Part shown: piece by piece, positions 1 through 7,847 of the stretch
How positions within the stretch are numbered: the stretch's first letter is position 1
Layout of the letters: each line of letters begins with the position of its first letter
Assembly (NCBI RefSeq): GCF_003755175.1
Contig: NZ_RKHX01000002.1
Span: 248,001 to 312,000, forward strand
DNA: 64,000 nt
Direction of reading: 5' to 3'
From: Cellulomonas sp. PhB150
GTDB lineage: Bacteria; Actinomycetota; Actinomycetes; Actinomycetales; Cellulomonadaceae
Translations under genes and position numbers: made by a program
The notes under the pieces: generated by a model
Told to the model about the DNA's origin: nothing
Seen by the model: the letters and a program-made list of their open reading frames with translations, nothing else
Database searches by the model: none

Positions 1-2
1 GG

Positions 3-1010
3 TGGCTCCCGCCCGTCGTCGGGCCGGAGAGCGGCTTCCGCAACAAGGCGAAGATGGTCGTCGGCGGGACCGTCGACCGCCCGACCCTCGGCATCCTCGA
101 CCGCGCCGGCGGGGGCGTCGACCTGCAGGGCTGCGGGCTCTACCCGCCCGAGCTGAGTCGCATCTTCCCGGTCCTCGAGGCGTTCGTCACGACCGCCGGG
201 CTCACGCCGTACTCGGTCCCGGAGCGGACCGGTGAGCTCAAGAACGTGCTCGTCACGCTGTCGCCGGACGGTGAGCTCATGGTCCGGTTCGTGCTGCGCT
301 CGCAGGAGTCGGTCGCGCGGATCCGCAAGCACCTGCCCGCGCTCGGCGACGTCGCGGTGGTGTCGGCGAACATCCTTCCCGAGCACAAGGCGGTCGTCGA
401 AGGCCCGCTCGAGATCCCGCTGACCGAGCGGCAGACGCTACGCATGACCGTCAACGGGATCGACCTGCACCTGCGCCCGCAGTCGTTCTTCCAGACGAAC
501 ACCGCGGTTGCGTCCGCGCTGTACAGGCAGGCGGTGCAGTGGGTCGACGAGGTCGCGCCGGCCTCGTTGTGGGACCTGTACTGCGGCGTCGGTGGGTTCG
601 CGCTGCACTGCGCGGCGCCCGGGCGGGCGGTCACCGGCATCGAGGTCAGCGCGGAGGCGATCGTCAGCGCGGAGGCGTCGCGCGACGAGCTGGGGCTGGA
701 CGGGGTGTCCTTCGCGGCCGGGGACGCGACCGCCTTCGCGCTGGGCGCCGGGTCCGCGCCCGAGATGGTGATCGTGAACCCGCCGCGGCGGGGGATCGGG
801 CACGAGCTGGCCGCCTGGCTCGAGGGCTCCGGGGTGCGGCACGTCGTCTACTCGAGCTGCAACGCGGAGTCGCTGGCCCGCGACCTCGCGGCGATGCCCT
901 CCCTGCGGCCCACGCGTGCGCGGCTGCTCGACATGTTCCCGCAGACGACGCACTACGAGGCAATCACGGTGCTCGAACGGCCGTCGCGCACGGGGTCCTC
1001 CGCACGGTAG
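3..1010 (+). CDS. rlmC: 23S rRNA (uracil-C5)-methyltransferase RlmC (5' end outside the window)
   Basis: An open frame runs in from the left edge (first whole codon at 3) and ends with TAG at 1010, so the N-terminal part with the iron-sulfur cysteines is missing. The visible protein opens with the FRNKAKMVVGG block typical of RlmC/RumB, then has a DLYCGVGGF SAM-binding motif, the NPPRRG motif and a YSSCN motif whose Cys (codon 858-860) is the expected catalytic nucleophile. The family methylates U747 of 23S rRNA (RlmC) or U1939 (RlmD); the short form without a TRAM domain favours RlmC. The TAG stop also forms part of a possible promoter for the next gene. Confidence 0.9.
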   Translation, partial: WLPPVVGPESGFRNKAKMVVGGTVDRPTLGILDRAGGGVDLQGCGLYPPELSRIFPVLEAFVTTAGLTPYSVPERTGELKNVLVTLSPDGELMVRFVLRSQESVARIRKHLPALGDVAVVSANILPEHKAVVEGPLEIPLTERQTLRMTVNGIDLHLRPQSFFQTNTAVASALYRQAVQWVDEVAPASLWDLYCGVGGFALHCAAPGRAVTGIEVSAEAIVSAEASRDELGLDGVSFAAGDATAFALGAGSAPEMVIVNPPRRGIGHELAAWLEGSGVRHVVYSSCNAESLARDLAAMPSLRPTRARLLDMFPQTTHYEAITVLERPSRTGSSAR

Positions 1011-1013
1011 AAC
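1008..1013 (+). promoter_or_regulatory. Probable leaderless -10 for the FAD monooxygenase
   Basis: TAGAAC ends 7 nt before the ATG at 1021, and no Shine-Dalgarno is visible. The final C departs from TANNNT. Confidence 0.4.
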
Positions 1014-1020
1014 TGCCGGC

Positions 1021-2115
1021 ATGAGCACCCTGGTCGTCGGCGCCGGTCCCGCAGGTCTCGCCGTCGCGGCCGCGCTCGGCGCTCGAGGCGTCGACGCGAC
1101 CGTCCTCGAGCGGGCCGACGACGTCGGGGCGTCGTGGCGCGGGCACTACGACCGGCTGCACCTGCACACCACCCGCCGATGGTCGAGCCTGCCGGGCACG
1201 GTGATCCCGCGGCGCTACGGCCGGTGGGTGGCCCGCGACGACGTGGTCGCCTACCTCGAGGAGTACGCCCGTGACCTCGACGTGCGGACGGGCGTGAGCG
1301 TCGACCGCGCGGACGCCGACGGCACCGGGTGGGTGCTGACGACGTCGGCCGGCGAGCTGCGGGCACGCAACGTCGTCGTCGCGACCGGGTACAACCACAC
1401 GCCCGTCCCGCCGGCCTGGCCCGGCATCGACACGTTCACCGGCGAGGTGCTGCACGCCTCGCGGTACCGGAACGCCGCGCCCTTCGTCGGGCGGGACGTG
1501 CTCGTGGTCGGCGTCGGCAACACGGGCGCGGAGCTCGCGGTCGACCTGGCCGAGGGCGGCGCGTCGCGCGTGCGGCTCGCGGTCCGGACGCCGCCCCACA
1601 TCGTGCGGCGCTCCAACCTGGGCTGGCCCGCGCAGGGGACCGGGATCCTGGTGCGGCACCTGCCCGTGCCGCTCGTGGACCGGATCGCTGGTGCCGTGGC
1701 GCGCGTCGAGGTCCCGGACCTGTCGTCGTACGGCCTGCCGCGGCCGACGACCGGGCTGTACTCCCGCGTGCAGCAGGGATCGGTGCCGGTGCAGGACGTG
1801 GGGCTCATCGCGGCGGTGCAGTCCGGCGCCGTGACACCCGTCGGGGCCGTCGTCGGCGTGGACGGGCCGGACGTGCTGCTCGCGGACGGCTCGCGCGTCA
1901 GCCCGGACGTGATCCTCGCGGCGACGGGCTACCGGCGCGGGCTCGAGCCGATGGTGGGGCACCTCGGCGTGCTCGACGAGCACGGGGTGCCGCGTGCCCA
2001 CGGCCCGCGGCCCGCCCGGCCGGGCCTCTACTTCACTGGGTACACCAACCCGATCAGCGGGATGTTCCGCGAGCTGCGGATCGATGCCGAGCGGATCGCG
2101 CGCGTCGTCGGCTGA
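1021..2115 (+). CDS. FAD/NAD(P)-binding monooxygenase-like flavoprotein
   Basis: A 364-residue protein starting with MSTLVVGAGPAGLA, a GxGxxG FAD-binding fold at residues 5-20. A second Rossmann motif (VVGVGNTGAE) lies near residue 161 and an ATGYRRG motif near residue 301. This order is that of flavin-containing monooxygenases and related putative indole-pyruvate or Baeyer-Villiger enzymes. It is somewhat shorter than classical FMOs. I chose ATG 1021 because the FAD motif follows at once; upstream in-frame codons lie inside rlmC. The substrate cannot be told from sequence. The gene stands alone, 39 nt before a secreted hydrolase. Confidence 0.85.
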   Translation: MSTLVVGAGPAGLAVAAALGARGVDATVLERADDVGASWRGHYDRLHLHTTRRWSSLPGTVIPRRYGRWVARDDVVAYLEEYARDLDVRTGVSVDRADADGTGWVLTTSAGELRARNVVVATGYNHTPVPPAWPGIDTFTGEVLHASRYRNAAPFVGRDVLVVGVGNTGAELAVDLAEGGASRVRLAVRTPPHIVRRSNLGWPAQGTGILVRHLPVPLVDRIAGAVARVEVPDLSSYGLPRPTTGLYSRVQQGSVPVQDVGLIAAVQSGAVTPVGAVVGVDGPDVLLADGSRVSPDVILAATGYRRGLEPMVGHLGVLDEHGVPRAHGPRPARPGLYFTGYTNPISGMFRELRIDAERIARVVG

Positions 2116-2154
2116 CTCTTGCCTGTCGTCCGCTGCCCGGTCAGACTCCCGACC

Positions 2155-2970
2155 ATGCCTGCACGCCGCGGCCTCGTCGTCGCCCTCCTGCTCGCCGCCC
2201 TCGTCGTCGCCCCAGCCGCCCAGGCGTCCGCGGCCACGCACCACAGCCCGAAGAAGGGCGTGGCCACGTGGGAGATGCCCGGGCTGAAGGCGGCGCTCAA
2301 GGACGTCGGCGCCAGCTGGTACTACAACTGGTCGCCGTCGAACGCGGGCATGAAGGGTCCTGCGGGATCGACGTTCGTCCCGATGATCTGGGGCGCCGCG
2401 TCCGTGACCAAGGCCAACCTCGCGGCGGCCAAGAAGTCGAAGGTCATCCTCGGCTTCAACGAGCCGGACCTCGCCGGGCAGGCGAACATGACCGTCTCCC
2501 GTGCCCTGACCCTGTGGCCCCGGCTGCAGGCAACCGGCCGGACCCTCGGCAGCCCCGCGGTCGCCTGGGGCGTCGACCGTTCCGGCGGCTGGCTCGACCG
2601 GTTCATGAAGGGAGCCAAGGCCAAGCACCTGCGCGTCGACTTCATCACGCTGCACTGGTACGGCTCGGACTTCTCGTCGGCCTCGGTCAAGCAGCTCAAG
2701 GCGTACCTCGTGGCGGTGCACAAGAAGTACAAGAAGCCGATCTGGGTGACCGAGTTCAGCCTCATCCGGTTCGGCGCGAAGACGACGTACCCCTCCAGCA
2801 AGCAGCTCGTGGCGTTCCTCCAGGGCGCGACGACGATGATGGACAAGCTCGCGTACGTGAAGCGGTACGCGTACTTCGGGCTGCCGGCGAAGGGCTACCC
2901 GAACGGGCTGTACCGCGACGGCGACTCGCCGACCGCCGCGGGCCGGGCGTACCGCGCGGCGGGTCGCTGA
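2155..2970 (+). CDS. Secreted GH128-like glycosyl hydrolase (Asl1-type)
   Basis: A 271-residue protein with a clear Sec signal peptide (RR, then about 15 Leu/Val/Ala residues, ending near AQASA). The mature part matches the Asl1/GH128 beta-1,3-glucanase pattern: a GFNEPD motif with a likely acid/base Glu at about residue 103, an LHWYG strand motif, and WVTEFS with a likely nucleophile Glu at about residue 200. Known members cleave beta-1,3-glucans of fungi or algae outside the cell. An upstream TTG at 2119 is possible, but ATG 2155 places the signal peptide correctly. The gene converges on an oxidoreductase, with an inverted repeat between them. Confidence 0.82.
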   Translation: MPARRGLVVALLLAALVVAPAAQASAATHHSPKKGVATWEMPGLKAALKDVGASWYYNWSPSNAGMKGPAGSTFVPMIWGAASVTKANLAAAKKSKVILGFNEPDLAGQANMTVSRALTLWPRLQATGRTLGSPAVAWGVDRSGGWLDRFMKGAKAKHLRVDFITLHWYGSDFSSASVKQLKAYLVAVHKKYKKPIWVTEFSLIRFGAKTTYPSSKQLVAFLQGATTMMDKLAYVKRYAYFGLPAKGYPNGLYRDGDSPTAAGRAYRAAGR

Positions 2971-2973
2971 CGC

Positions 2974-3058
2974 ATCCCGCCCCACTGGTGACTGGTGGTG
3001 CCTCTTGTCGCGTCGATCGCGGCTCAAGAATGCACGTGCGTCACAAGTGGGGCGGGAT
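2974..3058. repeat. Large inverted repeat between convergent genes (element C)
   Basis: Arms at 2974-2992 and 3040-3058 are 19 bp with one mismatch, around an inner imperfect hairpin with a CGCG-flanked centre. The element starts 3 nt after one stop codon and ends 3 nt from the other. It shares layout and the CACTTGTG arm motif with 5248-5325. It probably acts as a bidirectional terminator, but it is larger than needed for that. Confidence 0.8.
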
Positions 3059-3061
3059 CGG

Positions 3062-4084
3062 TCACGCCAGCGCGGCAGCCAGCAGGCGCAGGGTCTCCTC
3101 GCGGGCCGGGGAGCGGTCCGCGGGTGAGCCGCGGTGCGCGCCGGCGATCGGGCTGACCATGAGCTCGTCGGTGCCGAGCCGCTCGGCCAGGCGCGTGACC
3201 TCCGCGGCGGCGTGCGTGGGGTCGCCGACGATCCACGAGTGGGTCAGCTCGTCCATCGGCGGCGTCGGCGCGGCGGCCTCCGCGTCCTCGACGAGCTCCT
3301 GCGCGGCCAGGGTCTGGCCCGAGCGCAGGCGCCACATCGAGCGGGCGTTCGGCAGGGCGAGGCGGGCGGCCTCGGCGCTGTCCTCGGCGACGACGACGTT
3401 GGCGACCGCGATGGTGCGCGGCTCCGGGAGCTCCTCGCTCGGGACGAAGGTGCGGCGGTACAGCGCGATCGCCTCGTTGGTGCCGCGGCCCGCGAAGTGG
3501 TGGGCGAAGACGTACGGCAGACCCAGCTCGCCAGCGAGCTGTGCGGAGTACATCGACGAGCCGAGCAGCCACACCTGGGCGGCGCTCGTCGCCTGCGGTG
3601 TCGCGCGCAGGTCGTACGTGCGGGCGCCGAGTGCGACCTGGACGCCGTTCGGGCGCAGCAGCGAGCTCAACGTGGCGACGTCGTCGGGGAAGGTGTCGAC
3701 GCCGTCGGTCGTCGCGCCGCGTCGCAGCAGGTGCCCCGTCACGGGGTCGGAGCCGGGCGCGCGACCCAGGCCGACGTCGATCCGGCCCGGGTGCGCGGCC
3801 TCGAGGAGGGCGACCTGCTCGGCGATGACCAGCGGGGAGTGGTTGGGGAGCATGACGCCCCCCGAGCCGACCCGGATGCGCTGCGTCGCGGCGGCCACCA
3901 TCGCCATGAGGATCGGCGGGTTCGTCGAGGCGACGGCCGGCATGTTGTGGTGCTCGGCGAGCCAGTAGCGCGTCAGGCCGAGGTCGTCGGCGGTGCGGGC
4001 CAGTGCCAGGGTCGCGGCGAGCGCGTCACCCGTGGTCTGGTCGGTGCGGACGGGGATGAGGTCGAGGACCGAGAGTGCGGGCAC
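3062..4084 (-). CDS. LLM-class flavin-dependent oxidoreductase
   Basis: A 340-residue luciferase-like monooxygenase. It has the AEHHNMP and RIRVGSGGVMLPNH motifs and the DVGLGRAPGSDP segment typical of the MsnO8/luciferase-like subgroup, which uses FMN or F420. The start is the GTG at 4084 with a GAGAAGG purine tract just upstream. The substrate is unknown. Neighbours do not suggest a pathway. Confidence 0.88.
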   Translation of the reverse strand: MPALSVLDLIPVRTDQTTGDALAATLALARTADDLGLTRYWLAEHHNMPAVASTNPPILMAMVAAATQRIRVGSGGVMLPNHSPLVIAEQVALLEAAHPGRIDVGLGRAPGSDPVTGHLLRRGATTDGVDTFPDDVATLSSLLRPNGVQVALGARTYDLRATPQATSAAQVWLLGSSMYSAQLAGELGLPYVFAHHFAGRGTNEAIALYRRTFVPSEELPEPRTIAVANVVVAEDSAEAARLALPNARSMWRLRSGQTLAAQELVEDAEAAAPTPPMDELTHSWIVGDPTHAAAEVTRLAERLGTDELMVSPIAGAHRGSPADRSPAREETLRLLAAALA

Positions 4085-4143
4085 CTTCTCGGCAACCCGC
4101 TGGTGCTACCAGGCATTCCGGCCGAGCCGACGTCAGGCCGACG

Positions 4144-4491
4144 TCACACCGGCGAGCGCTGCGCGGCGATCGCCTCGGCGACCCGCTGGATCAGGTCGTA
4201 CGGGACCTCGTCGGCGTATCGGAACGTGACCGAGTCCTTCTCGGAGCGGTACGGGGCGATCGCCTCCTCGAGGGCACCCTCGAAGCGCGGCACGGGGTAG
4301 AGGCCCACGTGCTTCTTCCAGCCGCCGATGTGGATCGCGTAGCGGCCGCCGAGCATGACCGCGGCCATGCCGTAGCGGATCTTCTCGTCCGCGCCCGGCA
4401 CGCCCCGATGGATCGCGAGGCGGACGTTCTGCAGGATCTCCTGCACGTCGGGCTCGAAGCCGGCGATGTACTCGTCCACGGTGTCGGGCAT
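4144..4491 (-). CDS. DUF1801/YdhG-like small protein
   Basis: A 115-residue single-domain protein matching the DUF1801 (YdhG-like, 'iron chaperone') pattern: a YIAGF...VQEIL N-terminus, a KIRYGMAAVMLGGRYAIH core and a C-terminal VPYDLIQRV helix. The molecular role is not established. It starts at ATG 4491, preceded by TAGAGT with a 6-nt spacer, so its mRNA is probably leaderless. It is divergent from cutC and the two genes appear to share one palindromic -10 element. Confidence 0.82.
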   Translation of the reverse strand: MPDTVDEYIAGFEPDVQEILQNVRLAIHRGVPGADEKIRYGMAAVMLGGRYAIHIGGWKKHVGLYPVPRFEGALEEAIAPYRSEKDSVTFRYADEVPYDLIQRVAEAIAAQRSPV

Positions 4492-4497
4492 GGGGGC

Positions 4498-4507
4498 ACT
4501 CTAGAGT
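4498..4507. promoter_or_regulatory. Shared palindromic -10 for two divergent leaderless genes
   Basis: ACTCTAGAGT is a perfect 10-bp palindrome. Read rightward, TAGAGT (4502-4507) ends 7 nt before the cutC GTG. Read leftward, TAGAGT (4503-4498) ends 6 nt before the DUF1801 ATG. One hexamer pair thus serves both genes. Confidence 0.6.
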
Positions 4508-4514
4508 CAGGGCC

Positions 4515-5250
4515 GTGACTGCGCTCGAGCTGGCCGTGACCGATCTGGCGGGCCTCCGTGTCGCCCTGGACCTGGGGATGGACCGGGTCGAGCTGTGCGG
4601 GGCGCTCGAGGTGGGTGGCGTGACACCGTCCCTGTCGCTCGCCGCCGCAGCGGTCCGGCTCGCGGCCGGGTCGGGGCTCGGGGTCCACCCGATCATCCGG
4701 GTGCGGGCAGGCGGGTTCACCTACGACGACGACGAGGTGGCCGTGATGGTCGCCGACGTGCGGCGGCTCGTCGAGCTCGGGGTCGACGGTGTCGTCGTCG
4801 GCGCACTGCGGGACGGCGCCGTCGACCTGGCCGCGCTCGCGGCGCTGCGCGACGCCGCCGGGGGTGTGCCGGTCACCTTCCACCGCGCCGTGGACGCCGT
4901 CGCCGATCCCGACGTGCTCGACGTGCTGGCCGACGCCGGCGTCAGCCGCGTGCTCACCGCCGGGGGGGAGTGACGTCACCGCGGGCCTGGCCGCGCTGCG
5001 GTCGATGTCCGCGCGACCGGGACGCCGCGTGCAGGTGATGGCCGGCGGCGGCGTGACCGAGGCGAACCTGGTCAGCGTGCTGGAGGCCGGCGTGGACGCG
5101 GTGCACTTCTCTGCGGGGGCACGGGTCTTCGACCCGAGTGCGGAGGCCGGGGGCTACGGGGCCCACCAGGTCACCGATCCGGCCCGCGCCCGGGCGCTCG
5201 TGGAGCTCGCCCGTTCTCACGTGGCGGCCGCGGTCGCCGGCCCGAGATAG
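4515..5250 (+). pseudogene. cutC: CutC-family protein, frameshifted in a G7 run
   Basis: The first frame (4515-4973) begins MTALELAVTDLAGLRVAL and carries the CutC TIM-barrel motifs RVELCG, GVTPS, HPIIRVRAGGF and FHRAVDA, then stops just after VLTAGG. The remainder (GLAALRSM, VQVMAGGGVTEAN, HFSAGAR) continues in the next frame to 5250. The break is at a run of seven G (4962-4968); six would restore one frame of about 245 residues. This is either a true inactivation, a phase-variable tract or a sequencing error. CutC has been linked to copper homeostasis, though that role is disputed. Confidence 0.85.
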
Positions 5251-5325
5251 CCGCACTTGTGGCTGGAGTGCGCTCCTGAGGTTCGTCGGAGCCCCAGGAG
5301 CTCACTCGCGTACCAAGTGCGGCTA
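5248..5325. repeat. Large inverted repeat between convergent genes (element D)
   Basis: A 78-bp imperfect palindrome. The outer 12 bp (TAGCCGCACTTG and its complement) are perfect, and inner GAGTG and GCTCCTG blocks also pair. The left arm begins with the cutC stop codon. It resembles element C at 2974-3058 in size, nested hairpins and the CACTTG motif, and lies between cutC and the convergent tetR gene. Confidence 0.8.
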
Positions 5326-5350
5326 GGTCGGGCGACCGACGACGGGCCCG

Positions 5351-5923
5351 TCAGGCGGTGCGGGCGCCGTAGCGCAGGCCGTCGATCACTAGGTCGAGCA
5401 GCCGGCGGACCTGGCCCTCCCACGCGTCACCGAGCGGGATGTTCCACACCCCGCCCATCGCGAGCCAGAGGTCGTCCGGGTCGGCATCCGGTCGTGTGGA
5501 CCCGTCGGCCGCCCCTGCGGCGAGCAGCAGCGCGAGTGCGCCGATGATCCGCTCGCGCGTCTCGCTGAACAGCATCGCGTCGCTCCCCGCGGCAGAGCGC
5601 AGGGCCGCGCCCATCCCGCGCTTGGTGGCGACGTAGTGCACGAAGCGCACCGACCACTCCCGGAGCGCGTCGACCGCCTGGTCGTGGCGATCCAGCAGGT
5701 CAGGGGCTGCGTCGCAGAGCGCGCCGACCTCCTGGCGGTACGCGGCCTCGACGAGTGCGTCGCGGTTGGCGAAGTGGCGGTAGAGGGTGCCGACCCCGAC
5801 GCCCGCCCGGGAGGCGATCGTCTCGAGCGGCACGTCGGCGCCGTCGGAGCCGAACGCGTCGATGGCGGCGGCGAGGAGCTTCTCGCGGTTGCGGGCCGCG
5901 TCGGCCCGGAGCGGGGTGCCCAC
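5351..5923 (-). CDS. TetR-family transcriptional repressor
   Basis: A 190-residue regulator. The N-terminal helix-turn-helix (about residues 10-55) reads TIASRAGVGVGTLYRHFANRDALV, shown here as ASRAGVG and GTLYRHF motifs, which is diagnostic of TetR. The C-terminal ligand-binding half is less conserved. I chose GTG 5923 because AGGAGG lies 5 nt upstream. It is divergent from an SDR oxidoreductase, and a 24-bp inverted repeat between them is the likely operator, so it probably represses that gene and itself. Confidence 0.88.
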   Translation of the reverse strand: MGTPLRADAARNREKLLAAAIDAFGSDGADVPLETIASRAGVGVGTLYRHFANRDALVEAAYRQEVGALCDAAPDLLDRHDQAVDALREWSVRFVHYVATKRGMGAALRSAAGSDAMLFSETRERIIGALALLLAAGAADGSTRPDADPDDLWLAMGGVWNIPLGDAWEGQVRRLLDLVIDGLRYGARTA

Positions 5924-5971
5924 GCTCACCTCCTGTTGCGATGCGGAGGGGCCTCCGCTTAGTCTGGTCCC

Positions 5972-5995
5972 GTAACCGGAACCGCTTCCGTTTAC
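5972..5995. promoter_or_regulatory. Probable TetR operator
   Basis: A 24-bp imperfect palindrome with half-sites GTAACCGGAA and TTCCGTTTAC in the gap between the divergent tetR and SDR genes. Its size and position fit a TetR-family binding site. Confidence 0.6.
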
Positions 5996-6044
5996 GAGGG
6001 TAGCCCACGAGGCGCCCCCACCCCGCACTCCGGGAAGAGACCCC

Positions 6045-6863
6045 ATGAAGACCTGGTTCATCACCGGCGCGTCCCGCGGCTTCGGCCGTGAGTGGACGCT
6101 GGCCGCCCTCGACCGCGGCGACCGCGTGGCCGCCACCGCCCGCGACACCGGCACCCTGGACGACCTCGTCCAGAAGTACGGCGACGCCATCCTGCCGATC
6201 CAGCTGGACGTCACCGACCGGGACGCCGACTTCGCGGCGGTCCAGCAGGCGCACGCCCACCTCGGCCGCCTCGACGTCGTCGTCAACAACGCCGGCTACG
6301 GCCAGTTCGGCATGATCGAGGAGCTGTCCGAGGCGGAGTCGCGCGACCAGATCGAGACGAACGTCTTCGGCGCGCTGTGGGTCACGCAGGCGGCGCTGCC
6401 GCTGCTGCGCGAGCAGGGCGGCGGCCACATCCTGCAGGTCTCGTCGATCGGCGGGATCAGCGCGTTCGCCAACATCGGCATCTACAACGCCTCCAAGTGG
6501 GCGCTCGAGGGCTTCAGCCAGGCGCTCGCGCAGGAGGTCGCCGGCTTCGGCATCCACGTCACGCTCATCGAGCCCGGCGGGTTCTCCACCGACTGGGGCG
6601 GCGCGTCGGCCAAGCACGCGACGGCGAACCCGGCCTACGACGAGTTCCGCGTCCAGGCCGCCGAGACCCGGGCCACCCGGACCGCCAACCCTGGCGACCC
6701 GAACGCGAGCGCGGCGGCCGTGCTGCGCATCGTCGACGCCGAGCACCCGCCGCTGCGCGTGTTCTTCGGCACCGCCCCGATCGCGATCGCGGAGGCCGAC
6801 TACGGCCGCCGGCTCGAGACGTGGCGCGAGTGGGAGCACGTCTCCCGGATCGCGCAGGGCTGA
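6045..6863 (+). CDS. Short-chain dehydrogenase/reductase
   Basis: A 272-residue classical SDR. It has the cofactor motif TGASRGFG (residues 7-14), NNAGYG, a serine in QVSSIGG and the catalytic YNASK (Tyr147, Lys151). The C-terminal part resembles the oxidoreductase group often annotated as SDR family, close to retinol/ketoreductase types. It is followed 2 nt later by an F420-type oxidoreductase, so the two are probably co-transcribed and controlled by the divergent TetR. The substrate is unknown. Confidence 0.9.
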   Translation: MKTWFITGASRGFGREWTLAALDRGDRVAATARDTGTLDDLVQKYGDAILPIQLDVTDRDADFAAVQQAHAHLGRLDVVVNNAGYGQFGMIEELSEAESRDQIETNVFGALWVTQAALPLLREQGGGHILQVSSIGGISAFANIGIYNASKWALEGFSQALAQEVAGFGIHVTLIEPGGFSTDWGGASAKHATANPAYDEFRVQAAETRATRTANPGDPNASAAAVLRIVDAEHPPLRVFFGTAPIAIAEADYGRRLETWREWEHVSRIAQG

Positions 6864-6865
6864 TC

Positions 6866-7738
6866 ATGCGCGTCGGAGCACACCTCTACCGGTTCGACTC
6901 GGTCCCGCCGGCCCACCTGCGGGCCGAGCTCAAGGCGACCGGCGAGGCGGCCGACGAGGCCGGCGTCGCCTGGCTGTCCGTCATGGACCACTACTTCCAG
7001 ATGGAGCGGGCGGGCTTCCCGGCCGAGGACCCCATGCTGGAGGCGTACACGACCCTCGGCTACCTGGCCGGCGTGACGGAGAAGGCCCAGCTGGGCGTGC
7101 TCGTCACGGGTGTCACCTACCGCTACCCGGGGCTGCTCGCCAAGATCGGCGCGACGCTCGACGTCCTGTCCGGCGGTCGCGCGACGATGGGCATCGGCGC
7201 CGCCTGGTACGACCGCGAGCACGCCGCGTTCGGGGTGCCGTTCCCGCCGCTCAAGGAGCGGTTCGAGCGCCTCGAGGAGGCGCTCCAGATCCTCCACCAG
7301 ATGTGGGACCCGGCGCAGGTGGGCCCGTTCGCCGGCACTCACTACCAGCTGGCGGAGACGATCTGCTCGCCGCTGCCGCTGAGCAAGCCGGAGATCATGG
7401 TCGGCGGGTCGGGGGAGCGCAAGACGCTGCGCCTCGTCGCGCAGTACGCGGACGCGTGCAACCTGTTCGCGGCCTCGCCCGACGAGACGAAGCACAAGCT
7501 CGAGGTCCTGCGCGGGCACTGCGAGGACGTGGGCCGCGACCCGGCCGACATCCGCGTGACGATCCTGGCAGGCGGCGACCAGCTCCTGACCGGCGACGTC
7601 GACGGCTTCGTCGACGAGATGCGCCCGTACGCCGCGCTCGGTGTCGAGACGGTCATCCTGCGTGCGCCGGAGACTCCTCCGTCTGCCTGGCTCCGCGACA
7701 AGGTCGCCCCGGCGGTCGCGCGCGTCGCCGACCTCTGA
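6866..7738 (+). CDS. LLM-class F420-dependent oxidoreductase
   Basis: A 290-residue TIM-barrel protein starting MRVGAHLYRF. The motifs SVMDHYFQM, GVLVTGVTYRYPGLLAK, GGRATMGIGAAWY and EIMVGGSGERKTLRL are those of F420-dependent luciferase-like oxidoreductases. The ATG at 6866 follows the SDR stop by 2 nt, so translation is likely coupled. Pairing with an SDR behind a TetR operator suggests an inducible redox or detoxification pathway; this is inference. Confidence 0.9.
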   Translation: MRVGAHLYRFDSVPPAHLRAELKATGEAADEAGVAWLSVMDHYFQMERAGFPAEDPMLEAYTTLGYLAGVTEKAQLGVLVTGVTYRYPGLLAKIGATLDVLSGGRATMGIGAAWYDREHAAFGVPFPPLKERFERLEEALQILHQMWDPAQVGPFAGTHYQLAETICSPLPLSKPEIMVGGSGERKTLRLVAQYADACNLFAASPDETKHKLEVLRGHCEDVGRDPADIRVTILAGGDQLLTGDVDGFVDEMRPYAALGVETVILRAPETPPSAWLRDKVAPAVARVADL

Positions 7739-7790
7739 GCATGCGCTGAGCAGGCCCGTCACCACCCGGTGACGGGTCTGCTGCATGCTC
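7737..7790 (+). terminator. Two-part hairpin after the F420 oxidoreductase
   Basis: The inner stem pairs 7750-7763 with 7768-7781 (14 bp, one G-U). Outer arms GAGCATGC and GCATGCTC pair 7737-7744 with 7783-7790. It begins inside the stop codon of the preceding gene. There is no U tract. Confidence 0.65.
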
Positions 7791-7835
7791 AGGGCGCACA
7801 CAGCGGGGGCCTACGGGGTCGCTATGCCCAGTTCG

Positions 7836-7841
7836 TAGAAC
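7836..7841 (+). promoter_or_regulatory. Probable leaderless -10 for the phosphodiester glycosidase gene
   Basis: TAGAAC ends 6 nt before ATG 7848. The context TAGAACTGC resembles the site at 1008-1016. Confidence 0.4.
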
Positions 7842-7847
7842 TGCGGC

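Noticed and set aside
4789..5250. Second half of cutC as an independent gene
   Set aside because: It lacks the N-terminal barrel strands and its conserved motifs continue directly from the frame upstream.
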